Positions 52,462 to 63,422 of a stretch of DNA of 64,000 bases are shown in pieces. The translations under genes and the position numbers were made by a program. Source of the stretch: Bradyrhizobium sp. WBOS07 (GTDB lineage Bacteria; Pseudomonadota; Alphaproteobacteria; Rhizobiales; Xanthobacteraceae). Every line of letters starts with the position of its first letter. The first letter of the stretch is position 1. Location of the stretch: the NCBI RefSeq assembly GCF_024585165.1, contig NZ_CP029008.1:5413501-5477500 (forward strand), given 5' to 3'. The notes beneath the pieces were generated by a model. That model worked only from the letters and a program-made list of their open reading frames with translations. It did no database searches and had not been told where the DNA came from.

Positions 52462-52618
52462 TACCTCCCCCGCGCTTGTCCGCCGAAGCCTTGGCGAAGG
52501 CGGATGCGGGAGAGGTCGGCGCGTAGCGCCGGGAGGGGGGTGTCCCCTCTTGGAGGTTCTCGCCTGCGGAGACACCCTCTCCCCAACCCTCCCCCGCAGG
52601 CGGGGGAGGGAGCGCACC
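52462..52618. repeat. Extragenic palindromic repeat, family A copy 3 (inverted, with insert)
   Basis: This copy runs opposite to those at 7150 and 33225. It has CCCTCCCCCGCAGGCGGGGG at the right and a 30-bp insert at 52475-52504 near the left. It sits inside an operon, between the dehydrogenase and the ATPase genes, and ends 29 bases before the ATPase start. Confidence 0.8.
52475..52504. repeat. Nested 30-bp module, copy 2
   Basis: This block matches the reverse complement of 8933-8962 at 29 of 30 positions, with TCCGCC / GGCGGA half-sites. Here it lies within a family A repeat; the other copy lies in family B. Confidence 0.75.
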
Positions 52619-52647
52619 TTGTCTGCGGCAGGCTTCGAGGCCCAAGT

Positions 52648-54510
<1,863 letters not shown>

Positions 54511-54851
54511 CTGCGAGCTGCACAAGTCCTCCGGAAATCGTGAGCGGATGGAGCGACAGGGAGCAGCGGTATGTGAACCGCTTCATACTGCATCAGTCTC
54601 TTTCTGAACTACCACTCCCGCAAGAAATTGCAGCACCCGGACCTAATTGACGAACGCGGGTGAGATGCAATGCCTGCGCAGCCGCGTGCTCGCAGCTTGG
54701 ATTGGCTCCTCGTCTTGCTCACGAGCAAGCCAGCTCCATCACTCAGCACAGATTTTTCAGAAATTGGAATCAAGGGCATCGAGAAACGCTTTCTGGCAGC
54801 TTCTATTCGGGTCGGCCCGTAGGCTGCTACTTACTCAGAAGGAGCCCCCCA
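54511..54851. other. Intergenic region without a recognisable gene
   Basis: About 340 bases with somewhat lower GC than the flanking genes. Frames exist from 54647 and 54660 but have uneven composition and no ribosome site. I see no repeat or terminator stem of note. It should contain the promoter for the membrane protein gene at 54852. Confidence 0.5.
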
Positions 54852-55367
54852 ATGAAGATAAGCGGCGCATTTTCAAACGCATTTTCCCTCACAAGGCATC
54901 TCGGCAGTCTTCGGATCCCCCGGTCCAGTCTGATCAAGTCGGCCCACATCCTTGAAAGAATTGGACTGGCAGCCGTTGGAGCCTCTTGCGGCCTCTATGT
55001 GGGTGCGACCCTGTTGCGTCAGAACGTCGGACTGTTCGAAAGCGGCTGGATCGTGCTGATAACAATGCTCTACGGAGCTCTCAGTTATTATGTCGGCATC
55101 GACTTGGCCCGCAATGTCGCGCGGAAACCGACATCGAGCATCTCGGAAGAATGGAACGGTTCCGAGCCGGCCGAGATCATGAGTGCAGCCGGAACGTTCA
55201 GCGCAGCGATCGCCGCAACTCTGTCCGTCAGCATCCTTGTCCTTGATCAAAGTCTGCCTGACGGGCTGATAGCCTTTGTAGCCGGCTGTTGGGTGGTTGG
55301 TTCTTCGCTTCAGGTTGCGGCGGGCACGATGGCTCGCAACTCCGAAGCGCCCATCAAAGAGCAATGA
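54852..55367 (+). CDS. Membrane protein of unknown function
   Basis: A 171-residue protein from ATG 54852 with AAGGAG eight bases upstream. Four hydrophobic segments lie at about 38-56, 67-88, 112-132 and 138-158, after a basic N-terminus, so it is probably an inner-membrane protein with four helices. No named domain was recognised. It stands alone on the plus strand before the large cyclase gene. Confidence 0.7.
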   Translation: MKISGAFSNAFSLTRHLGSLRIPRSSLIKSAHILERIGLAAVGASCGLYVGATLLRQNVGLFESGWIVLITMLYGALSYYVGIDLARNVARKPTSSISEEWNGSEPAEIMSAAGTFSAAIAATLSVSILVLDQSLPDGLIAFVAGCWVVGSSLQVAAGTMARNSEAPIKEQ

Positions 55368-55681
55368 AGGACCTGGCTCACGGAAAAACCTCCGCTTGAC
55401 ATCGTACGTCGGCACAAGCCGCAGTGTTGGTTCGGCTTCAGGTCTGGAGTGATCAACGACGACTCATCGCAACCTCTGCTGTCCAACGCTGCGCGCCAGC
55501 GATGTTTGGTAGCGCAGCCGTTCGCATCGAGCAGTGTCCCGATCGAAACCGTACCGGTACTGAGTAACCTAAATTCTCGCACAACAAACAAGACGTGCCA
55601 TCATGGCGGCGTTGGGATATTCTCCCCGCGCGGCCGTGGTCCAAAGTTCTGCTAACTGCCAGTCACAAGATCGGTGGAGCC
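55368..55681. other. Intergenic region before the large cyclase gene
   Basis: About 314 bases. Short frames across it have no plausible start or composition. A ribosome site GGTGGAG lies just before 55682. No repeat or operator was seen. Confidence 0.5.
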
Positions 55682-58600
55682 ATGCAGATTGCGGAGTGGC
55701 TCGAGAAGCTGGGGCTTGGGCAATACGCGGAGCGTTTTGCCCAGAATGGCATCGACGTGGGCATCCTCCCCGAACTGATGGACGAGGATTTCGACAAGCT
55801 CGGAGTCCTGCTCGGTCATCGCCGCAAGATGCTGCGTGCCATTGCCGAGCTCGATCCAGCCGCGTTGATCGCGTCGCCGTCCCCTCCTCACGACGCCGAG
55901 CGGCGCCACCTCACCGTTATGTTTTGCGATCTGGTCGGATCGACTGCACTCTCATCGCGTCTCGATCCCGAGGATCTATGGGAAGTGATCCGGGCCTACC
56001 GCGTCGCATGCGGGCGCGTCATCGCCGCTTATGACGGCAGGATAGCCAGGTTCGTCGGCGACGGAATCCTCGTCTACTTCGGCTATCCGCGCGCACACGA
56101 AGATGATGCGGAGCGCGCAGTGCGAGCGGGCCTCGATATCATTGCTGCGATTGATCAGCTCAAGACAGGCGCCGGCGAACGTGTTGAACTTCGGATCGCA
56201 ATTGCGACCGGGCTCGTGGTGGTCGGCGACCTCATCAGCGGAGACGCGTCAGAGGAACACGCAACCATCGGCGATACGCCGAACCTCGCTGCCCGGCTGC
56301 AGAGCCTGGCGGAGCCGGGGGCGGTCGTCGTTGCTTCCTCGACGCGCCGGCTGCTTGGCGACCTTTTCACCTTTCGCAATCTCGGCCGTCGCGAAGTCAA
56401 GGGGATAAGCGAGCCCATTGCGGTCTGGGCGGTGGAAGGAGCGAGCCCATCGGAGAGCCGCTTCGAGGCGGTCCGCGCCGCGCGCTCGATCGGCTTTGTC
56501 GGCCGCAAGGACGAGATCGAATTCATTCTCTCGCGCCAGCGGGAGGCATGGCAGGGCTTGGGCCAGATCGTATTGATTTCGGGCGAAGCAGGCATCGGCA
56601 AGTCGCGCATCGTGGCAACATTGTCCGAAAGCCCCTCGCTGGGGACACACCGTCGGGTGCGGTATCAGTGTTCGCCATATCACACCAACAGCGCACTTCA
56701 TCCCTTTGTCGCGCAGCTCGATCGCGCCGCCGGAATCTGCTTGCATGACACGCCGGAACAAAAGCTCGACAAGCTCGAGGCCATGCTGGCACTGGGAACC
56801 CAGCAGGTCGCCCGAGTAACCCCGCTGATCGCGGCTCTGCTTTCGATTCCCATTGGCGACCGTTACCCGCCCCTCGGCTTGAGCCCGGCGCAGCAGCGGA
56901 GACAGACGTTTGCCGCCCTTCTCGATCAGCTGGAGGGATCGGCGCGAGGCCAGCCTCTGCTGCTCATCTGCGAGGATATGCATTGGGCAGATGCCACGAC
57001 GCTCGAACTGTTCGATCTCGCGGTCGATCGGATCAGGGCCCTTCCGATACTTGTGCTCATGACATCCCGGCCGGAGTTCGAGCCCTCCTGGTCGGGCCTT
57101 GCCAACGTCAGTCTGTTGCGGCTCGACCGGCTCGACCGGCAGGACACGCGCGCGCTGGTGGAGCAGGTGGTCGTCGGCCGCCAGCTACCACGCGAGATGA
57201 TGAAGCAGATCATTGACAAGACCGATGGCATCCCGCTGTTCGTCGAGGAATTGACCAAGATGGTGCTGGAGTCCGGCTTGCTCGTCGAAGATGCCGGACG
57301 CTACCGCCTGAACAGTCCGCTGCCGCCGCTTGCCATCCCCGCGACGCTGCAGGATTCGCTGATGGCGCGGCTCGACCGGCTCGCTCCGGTCAAGGAAGTG
57401 GCGCAGATAGGCGCTGCCATCGGCCGAGACTTCTCATATGCGCTGCTGAAATACGTGGCGGGACGCGATGATCTGACCCTGAGCGCTGCCTTGGCACAAC
57501 TTGAAGAGGCCGAATTGCTGATGCGCCGTGGGGCGCCGCCCGAAGCAGATTATAGTTTCAAGCACGCCCTCGTTCAGGAGGCGGCCTACGAGAGCCTGCT
57601 CAAGAGCAAACGGCAGGTGCTTCACACGCGAATTGGCGAGGTCCTGCGCGAGAACTTTCCAGCCGTCGCCGAGACCGAGCCGGAAATCCTGGCACACCAC
57701 TTCACTGAGGCGGGGCTGAGCGAGGCGGCCCTCGAATGGTGGCGCAAGGCGGGCCATCAGGCGCTGAAACGCTCGGCCTATTCCGAGGCGATCGCGCATC
57801 TCGGCAAGGCCATCGCGATCACCGATCAGTTATCTGACGAGCCGCGCGGGATGATGAGCAGGCTGCATCTTCAAATCGCATATGGCCGTGCACTCAGGGG
57901 CAGCCTCGGCCATAGTGCTCCCGAAACGGTCGCGGCATGGACGCGGGCGCGCCAGTTCGCAGCCGACATCGATGATCCCGTTGAGCTGGCGCCGGTGCAT
58001 TCGGGACTCTTCAATGCCTGCCTGACGCACGGCGAGCTCGCTCCGATGCGGGAGTTGGCGGACGCCATCAGGAGCGCGGCCGACCGACGACCGGACTCGC
58101 CGGTGGCCGCCGTCGTTGCCCATTGGACGGGCGGCGTCACCTGCTGGTTCGCGGGCGATTACCTCAATGCGAGAACGCATCTCGAGCGGGCGCTGGCGAT
58201 CTATGGTGCCGAGCCGGATCCCGCGATCTTCAGGGCTTCGGCGCTGGATTTGCCGTTCGTGATCATGAGATTTCTTGCCCTGGTGCTCTGGCCGCTCGGC
58301 AGCACCGCTCGTGCGCGCAAGCTTGCTGCGGAAGCGGTGGGTGCTCCGGCAGAAAAACGAGCGCTGTCCCAGGCCAATGCGCTGGTTCATCGCGCAGTGT
58401 TCGATGGGGTCTGCGGGGGCATGTTGCAGCAAACAGAGACGATCCTCGCGCTCGGTCTCGCGCGCGAGCACACGATGCCGCTATACGTGGCCGCGGGCAC
58501 CTACCTGAATGGCCTGGCCAAGTGGCGTGCCGGCGACCGAATGGCCGGACTGGCGGACATGCGTCACGGCTGGACCTCGCTGCGCGAGAACGATTGCTGC

Positions 58601-59047
58601 CTCTGCGAACCGTTTTGGGGGATGCATGTCGCCATGGCGAATGCGGACCTGGGCGAAGTCGAGACCGGGCTGGCCATCCTGGACGAATTGATCGCCGGGA
58701 CGGCACAGTCCGGCCAGCATTGGCTCGATGCCGAGCTGCATCGTGTCCGCGGTAAACTCTTGTCGCGCCATGACGGATCCAGTGCCGAAGATGCCCTGAA
58801 GCGAGCGCTGGAAATTGCGCGACTCCAGCAGACCCGGACCTTCGAGCTGCGCAGCGCGCTTGAACTTGCCCGGCTGCACGAGACAAATGGCCGAGGGAAT
58901 GAGATATCCGAGGTGCTTGCTCCCGTGCTCGCTGAATTCGAGGCGGAGCAAAACCTTCCGGAGTTCGTTGAAGCCAGGGAGCTGCTCGCGCAAGCGCATG
59001 AGGCACGTTACGTTTCCCCTGGCCGGGCGTTTGGAGGCAGGGGATGA
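55682..59047 (+). CDS. SAM-cyclase-ATPase-TPR signalling protein
   Basis: A 1121-residue soluble protein from ATG 55682. Residues 1-65 are a SAM domain (AEWLEKLGLGQYAERF). A class III cyclase follows at about 72-252, with metal aspartates D83 and D127 and the N201/R205 pair; the usual substrate lysine before the GDG is R123, so its substrate or activity may differ. A STAND-type ATPase has Walker A GEAGIGKS (301-308) and Walker B LLLICEDMHWAD. From about residue 700 a helical repeat array resembles TPRs. Such proteins are thought to couple protein or ligand binding to cyclic nucleotide signalling. A start at 55595 would add residues unlike the family. It converges with phaZ, three bases apart. 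Confidence 0.9.
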   Translation: MQIAEWLEKLGLGQYAERFAQNGIDVGILPELMDEDFDKLGVLLGHRRKMLRAIAELDPAALIASPSPPHDAERRHLTVMFCDLVGSTALSSRLDPEDLWEVIRAYRVACGRVIAAYDGRIARFVGDGILVYFGYPRAHEDDAERAVRAGLDIIAAIDQLKTGAGERVELRIAIATGLVVVGDLISGDASEEHATIGDTPNLAARLQSLAEPGAVVVASSTRRLLGDLFTFRNLGRREVKGISEPIAVWAVEGASPSESRFEAVRAARSIGFVGRKDEIEFILSRQREAWQGLGQIVLISGEAGIGKSRIVATLSESPSLGTHRRVRYQCSPYHTNSALHPFVAQLDRAAGICLHDTPEQKLDKLEAMLALGTQQVARVTPLIAALLSIPIGDRYPPLGLSPAQQRRQTFAALLDQLEGSARGQPLLLICEDMHWADATTLELFDLAVDRIRALPILVLMTSRPEFEPSWSGLANVSLLRLDRLDRQDTRALVEQVVVGRQLPREMMKQIIDKTDGIPLFVEELTKMVLESGLLVEDAGRYRLNSPLPPLAIPATLQDSLMARLDRLAPVKEVAQIGAAIGRDFSYALLKYVAGRDDLTLSAALAQLEEAELLMRRGAPPEADYSFKHALVQEAAYESLLKSKRQVLHTRIGEVLRENFPAVAETEPEILAHHFTEAGLSEAALEWWRKAGHQALKRSAYSEAIAHLGKAIAITDQLSDEPRGMMSRLHLQIAYGRALRGSLGHSAPETVAAWTRARQFAADIDDPVELAPVHSGLFNACLTHGELAPMRELADAIRSAADRRPDSPVAAVVAHWTGGVTCWFAGDYLNARTHLERALAIYGAEPDPAIFRASALDLPFVIMRFLALVLWPLGSTARARKLAAEAVGAPAEKRALSQANALVHRAVFDGVCGGMLQQTETILALGLAREHTMPLYVAAGTYLNGLAKWRAGDRMAGLADMRHGWTSLRENDCCLCEPFWGMHVAMANADLGEVETGLAILDELIAGTAQSGQHWLDAELHRVRGKLLSRHDGSSAEDALKRALEIARLQQTRTFELRSALELARLHETNGRGNEISEVLAPVLAEFEAEQNLPEFVEARELLAQAHEARYVSPGRAFGGRG

Positions 59048-59050
59048 CGG

Positions 59051-60274
59051 TCACGAATTGACGTGCACGAAATCCCGTAGCAACGGATAGATCTCGTTGT
59101 TCCAGCGCTTGCCTGAGAACACGCCGTAATGGCCGACGCCGGCCTGCATGTGGTGGACGCGCCGATAGGCGCGCACGCCGGTGCAGAGGTCCTGCGCCGC
59201 CAGCGTCTGGCCGATCGAGCAGATGTCGTCCTTCTCGCCCTCGACCGTCATCAGCCCCATGCGGCTGACGGCCTTGGTGTTCACGGGGCGGCCGCGATGC
59301 ATCAACTTGCCCTGCGGCAGGAGGTGCTCCTGGAACACGTCGCGCACGGTCTCGATGTAGAACTCGGCCGGCAGGTCCATCACCGCGAAATATTCGTCGT
59401 AGAAGGTCTTGATGGTCGCGGCCTTGTCCTTCTCGCCCTTGGCGATGTGGTTGGCGAGGTCGAGATGCTGCTTGATGTGACGCTCGAGATTCATCGAGAC
59501 GAACGCGGTGAGCTGCACGAAGCCGGGATAGACCTTGCGCAGCGCGCCGCGGCATTGCACCGGCACGTAGTTGATCAGGTTCTGCTCGAACCATTCGATC
59601 GGCTTGCTCTTGGCGAACTCGTTGACCCGGGTCGGCTGAATACGGGTGTCGATGGGACCTGCCATCAGCGTCAGCGTCGCCGGGCGCGAGGGGTGGTTGT
59701 CCTCGCACATGATCGCGGCGGCCGCGAGCGCCGAGACGGAGGGCTGGCAGATCGCGACCATGTGCGGGCGCGGCCCGAGCTGGCCCAGGAAGTCGATCAG
59801 GTGCTCGGTGTAGTCGTCGAGCCCGAAGCGGCCTTCGCTGCGCGGAATGTCGCGCGGATTGTGCCAGTCGGTGATGTAGACGTCGTGGTCCTGCAGCAGC
59901 GTCTGCACGGTGCCGCGCAACAGCGTCGCGAAATGGCCGGACATCGGCGCCACCAGCAGCATGCGCGGCTGCTCGCCGACCCCGTCTTTCTTGAAGTGCA
60001 GCAGCGAGCCGAACGGCGTCGCGTAGGCGATCTCCTCGGTGACGGCCACTTCGCGATTTCCCACCGTCACGCGCTCGATGCCGTAGGCGGGGCGGTGATA
60101 GGTCAGGGTCGAGCGTGAGATCAGCTCCAGCGCGGCCGCGAGCCGGCCAATGAGCTGATCCGACATGCCCTGCGGCACCAGATTGAGAAACTTGAGCGCG
60201 GACGAAGCCCCCGCGCGCCACGGCGCCGTCAGGTCCATGTGGTTCTGAAAGGCCTGATAATTCATCGACATCAT
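59051..60274 (-). CDS. phaZ: Intracellular polyhydroxybutyrate depolymerase
   Basis: A 407-residue protein of the PhaZ family that mobilises stored PHB. The N-terminal NYQAFQNHMDLTAPWRA segment is typical. The nucleophile site reads ICQPSVSALAAAA, with cysteine where serine lipases have serine, as in the Ralstonia intracellular enzyme. Acid and histidine candidates lie near GEKDDIC and VGHYGVFSG. Three methionines cluster at 60274, 60271 and 60265, and the true start is one of these; the frame back to 60355 lacks family similarity. PHB is the main carbon store of bradyrhizobia. Confidence 0.9.
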   Translation of the reverse strand: MMSMNYQAFQNHMDLTAPWRAGASSALKFLNLVPQGMSDQLIGRLAAALELISRSTLTYHRPAYGIERVTVGNREVAVTEEIAYATPFGSLLHFKKDGVGEQPRMLLVAPMSGHFATLLRGTVQTLLQDHDVYITDWHNPRDIPRSEGRFGLDDYTEHLIDFLGQLGPRPHMVAICQPSVSALAAAAIMCEDNHPSRPATLTLMAGPIDTRIQPTRVNEFAKSKPIEWFEQNLINYVPVQCRGALRKVYPGFVQLTAFVSMNLERHIKQHLDLANHIAKGEKDKAATIKTFYDEYFAVMDLPAEFYIETVRDVFQEHLLPQGKLMHRGRPVNTKAVSRMGLMTVEGEKDDICSIGQTLAAQDLCTGVRAYRRVHHMQAGVGHYGVFSGKRWNNEIYPLLRDFVHVNS

Positions 60275-60432
60275 AACTGGAACGCCCACCCGTCCCGCAT
60301 TGCTATGCAATAACGACGCCAAACCGGGCGGCCGGACCGCCCGCAAAATTGGCACGTCGCTTGCTGCTCACGTCACGGCAGGCACGGGCACATCCGCGAG
60401 CCGGCGGAGAGGCGGGATCAGGGAAGGGCCAT

Positions 60433-61089
60433 ATGGCGAAGGCGACACTGACCATCAGCAGCAAGAATTATTCGTCCTGGTCGCTGCGCGGCTGGCTGCT
60501 GGCGAAATTCTCCGGGCTCGATTTCGAGGAGATCGTCACCGCGCCGGACGATCCGTCGGCGCGCGCGGAGATCCTGTTGCTGTCCTCGTCGATCCTGGTG
60601 CCGTGCCTGCGGCACGAGGGCGCCGTGGTCTGGGATACGCTGGCGATCGCCGAATATCTCAACGAGGTGATGCCGGCGGCCGGCCTGTTGCCCGATGACC
60701 GCATCCAGCGCGCCCATTGCCGCTCGATCTGCGGCGAAATCCATTCCGGCTTCACCACGCTGCGCGCCTCGCTGCCGGTGAATCTGAAGGGACGTTTTCC
60801 CGGCTTCAAGGTCTGGTCGCGGGCCCAGGCCGATATCGACCGCGTCTGGTCGATCTGGCGCGACTGTCTGGAGCGGTCGGGCGGCCCCTTCCTGTTCGGC
60901 GCCCAGCGCACCATGGCGGATGCGATGTACGCGCCGGTGGTGACGCGCTTCGTCACCTACGACGTCAAGCTGGAGCCGCAGCTGCAGGCCTATGCCGACA
61001 CCATCATGGCGATGCCCGAGATGGCCGAATGGATCGCAGCGGCGCGGGAGGAGCCCGCCGAGATCGAGGAGCTCGAGGTCGAATATTAG
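60433..61089 (+). CDS. Glutathione S-transferase family protein
   Basis: A 218-residue protein from ATG 60433. The N-terminal thioredoxin-like domain has SSKNYSSWSLRGWLLAK, with the serine pair likely to activate glutathione, and a glutathione-binding VPCLRHEGAVVWDTLAIAEYL. The C-terminal helical domain includes GPFLFGAQRTMADAMYAPV. It would conjugate or reduce electrophiles in the cytosol. Divergent from phaZ. The frame to 60349 has no family similarity. Confidence 0.9.
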   Translation: MAKATLTISSKNYSSWSLRGWLLAKFSGLDFEEIVTAPDDPSARAEILLLSSSILVPCLRHEGAVVWDTLAIAEYLNEVMPAAGLLPDDRIQRAHCRSICGEIHSGFTTLRASLPVNLKGRFPGFKVWSRAQADIDRVWSIWRDCLERSGGPFLFGAQRTMADAMYAPVVTRFVTYDVKLEPQLQAYADTIMAMPEMAEWIAAAREEPAEIEELEVEY

Positions 61090-61370
61090 GCAGCGCTGGT
61101 GCGGCCTTGCCTGTTTCGGGGGCGGCGCCGACCGCGGCGGCCTGAGCGGTCTATATCCTTGCCAGCATTAACCTTTGGCGCTTCCGCGCGGCCGAGGCCG
61201 CGCGCTGCGCCGTACAGATATTGTACGCACTGCCCTCACCGCATCGACATCTAGCCGTGAACAGGTGCGTACACGGCCTTTCGGCTGATTCGGGCGCGAT
61301 TCGTTCGGGCCGCGTTCCGTTCGTTAAAGCGAAGCGTGGCGCCGTTGCATTTTGGAACAGATATGGGGCT

Positions 61371-61595
61371 TCAGGCGGCCCCGCGATGCTTCACGCGCGG
61401 CAGGCGCCAGCCGATCACGGTGGCTTCGACCGCGATGCCGGCTTCGTGGTTCTGCCAGCGTCCCTCGACATAGCGGCAGGCGAACGGCAATTGATACGTT
61501 CCGCTGTGGTCCTCGCACAGCACTTCAAGCGCCAGGCCCGGCGGCGGTTCTCCGGCGCCGTCGAATTCCGCCAGTCGTCTATCGCGCGTTGCCAT
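61371..61595 (-). CDS. Small hypothetical protein
   Basis: A 74-residue protein from ATG 61595 with GGGGAG eight bases upstream. The segments ALEVLCEDHSGTYQLPFACRY and GIAVEATVIGWRLP look like a small beta-rich fold. I recognise it only as a type of small protein common in Bradyrhizobium; no function is known. The 281 bases between it and the transferase gene hold nothing I can support. Confidence 0.65.
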   Translation of the reverse strand: MATRDRRLAEFDGAGEPPPGLALEVLCEDHSGTYQLPFACRYVEGRWQNHEAGIAVEATVIGWRLPRVKHRGAA

Positions 61596-61779
61596 TCCGA
61601 AAATCTCCCCTAAACAAAGCCGCGGAACGAGCGCCCACTTCCTCCGCGTGCGGATCATCGTTCCCCGTCCGAGGGAACGGCGCAAGCTCAACGCGAGAAT
61701 GCGGTACGAGTGTGGTAGCCTTTCCCGGCTTTGCGCAAACAGCGCACATTGCCGTGATCGATCGGACGAGGAACCCTTC

Positions 61780-62133
61780 ATGCTGCTTCGAAGCGCTGGC
61801 TTTTGTTTCGCGATATTTCTGCTCGCAACGCTGGCGCATGCGCCGGTGCACGCGCAGGACGTGCCCGGCATCGAGATCTGTACGGTCGAGAAGACCATGG
61901 AGCGGCGCACCTCCTGCCTGCAGAGCAATGTCGACTTCCTGCAGAAGACGATCACCAAGCTCAATCTCGATCATCAGCAGAAGCTCGATGCCGCCAACCG
62001 CCAGATCGACGCGCTGAAGACAGGCATCGCCGGCCTGCAGAAGACGCTTCTCGACCTCCAGGCCGCCCAGGCGAAGACGGCCGAGGACCTGAAGAAGAAG
62101 CAGGACGCGCCGCCGGCCAAGGACGCGAAATAG
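61780..62133 (+). CDS. Exported coiled-coil protein
   Basis: A 117-residue protein from ATG 61780, with GAGGAA before it. A signal peptide ends near VHAQ. The mature part has two cysteines (EICTVEKTMERRTSCLQ), followed by a heptad-like coiled coil (NVDFLQKTITKLNLDHQQKLDAANRQ) and a lysine-rich tail. No named family was recognised. It converges with the enolase-type gene, eight bases apart. Confidence 0.75.
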   Translation: MLLRSAGFCFAIFLLATLAHAPVHAQDVPGIEICTVEKTMERRTSCLQSNVDFLQKTITKLNLDHQQKLDAANRQIDALKTGIAGLQKTLLDLQAAQAKTAEDLKKKQDAPPAKDAK

Positions 62134-62141
62134 CGCGCCGT

Positions 62142-63245
62142 TCACGCTACGCGGTAGCGCTCCATCACGCCGCGATCGGGCTCGTAGCCGAGCCCGGGGC
62201 CGGAAGGCACTGCGACATGGCCGGTGGCATCGGCATCGATGCGGCCGCCCCAGAGGCAGGCCTCGCGCTTGAGATGAAACATCTCGACCAGCCCGTCGTC
62301 GCGCGTCGCCAGCAGATGCAGCGTCGCGAGCAGGCCGGGGCCGAAATAAGGCGAGTGCGGCACGATCTTCACCCCGAGCCGATCGGCGAGCGCGGCGACC
62401 TTCACGAATTCCGTGATGCCGCCGACCTTGGTCACCGACGGCTGGGCGTGACTCACCGCGCCCGCCTCCATCATCTGGCGGAATTGATACTCCGTGCAGG
62501 CATTCTCGCCGGCGGCGATGTCGAGCCCGCCTTTGCGGCGGACCTCGGCCAGCGCGGCAAAATCCTCCGGCGGCCAGACCGGCTCCTCCAGGAACATCGG
62601 CTGCGCGTCCCGGCAGTCTTTCGCGAAGCCGATCGCCTGCGCGGTCGTGAGCGGGCAGTTCATGTCGACCATCAGCGGAATGCCGGGCCCGATCGCCTCG
62701 CGGGCGGCGAACACCGCAGGCGCCGTGGTCTCGTGCAGCTTGATCGCGCCATAGCCGAGCGCGAGCGCCTTGCGGCATTCGGCGGCGATGTTGTCGGGCG
62801 TACCGATCCGCAGCAGGCTCGCGTAAGCCGGAATCGCCGTGCGCCTGGTCTCGCCGAGCAGGCGATGCAGCGGGACGCCCTCGATCTTGGCCGCAAGGTC
62901 CCACAGCGCGATGTCGAGGCCGGAGATCGCGAACATGGTGATGCCGTAGCGGCCGAACAGATGCAGATTGCGCTGGATCTGCTCCATGACGGCGGGGATG
63001 CCGGCGGCATCGGGCACCTTCAGCCCGCGGGCCTGCGGTGCGATCATCTCCTCGACCGAGCTGCGCGTGGTGCGGGGACAGACATAGGCGAAGGCGTCGC
63101 CCCAGCCGGTCAGCCCGGCATCGGTCGAGACCTCGACCAGCACCATGTCGAGGGCGGTGATCGCCGAGGCGCCCTGGCGGAAGCTCGCGACACCCGCGTC
63201 ATAGGGAATGCGGATATGGTGTGCCCGCACATCGGTGATGTCCAT
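62142..63245 (-). CDS. Enolase-superfamily (mandelate racemase/muconate lactonizing) enzyme
   Basis: A 367-residue enzyme. Metal ligands are D194, E220 and E247, and the second-side base is H297 in IVPHSPY. On the first side the usual KxK is K169-L-H171, with histidine replacing the second lysine, so the reaction is likely dehydration or epimerisation with a changed first base. The substrate is probably a sugar acid or hydroxy acid. No transporter is adjacent; an AraC regulator lies to the right on the opposite strand. Confidence 0.88.
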   Translation of the reverse strand: MDITDVRAHHIRIPYDAGVASFRQGASAITALDMVLVEVSTDAGLTGWGDAFAYVCPRTTRSSVEEMIAPQARGLKVPDAAGIPAVMEQIQRNLHLFGRYGITMFAISGLDIALWDLAAKIEGVPLHRLLGETRRTAIPAYASLLRIGTPDNIAAECRKALALGYGAIKLHETTAPAVFAAREAIGPGIPLMVDMNCPLTTAQAIGFAKDCRDAQPMFLEEPVWPPEDFAALAEVRRKGGLDIAAGENACTEYQFRQMMEAGAVSHAQPSVTKVGGITEFVKVAALADRLGVKIVPHSPYFGPGLLATLHLLATRDDGLVEMFHLKREACLWGGRIDADATGHVAVPSGPGLGYEPDRGVMERYRVA

Positions 63246-63422
63246 GACGCGGTTCCTCCGTGCTTTCTGCTGAGCGGTTCTTTCGGCAATGTAGCCGTGA
63301 ACCGCCGGGCGTTGCCAGTGGCCATTCCCGGTCTATCCTCATGCCGGGACAGCAACGCCGATCAAGCGAAGCGGCCGATGGCCTGCGCATCATCGCCGCG
63401 CTTCGAACGAGGGTTAGCCGCC

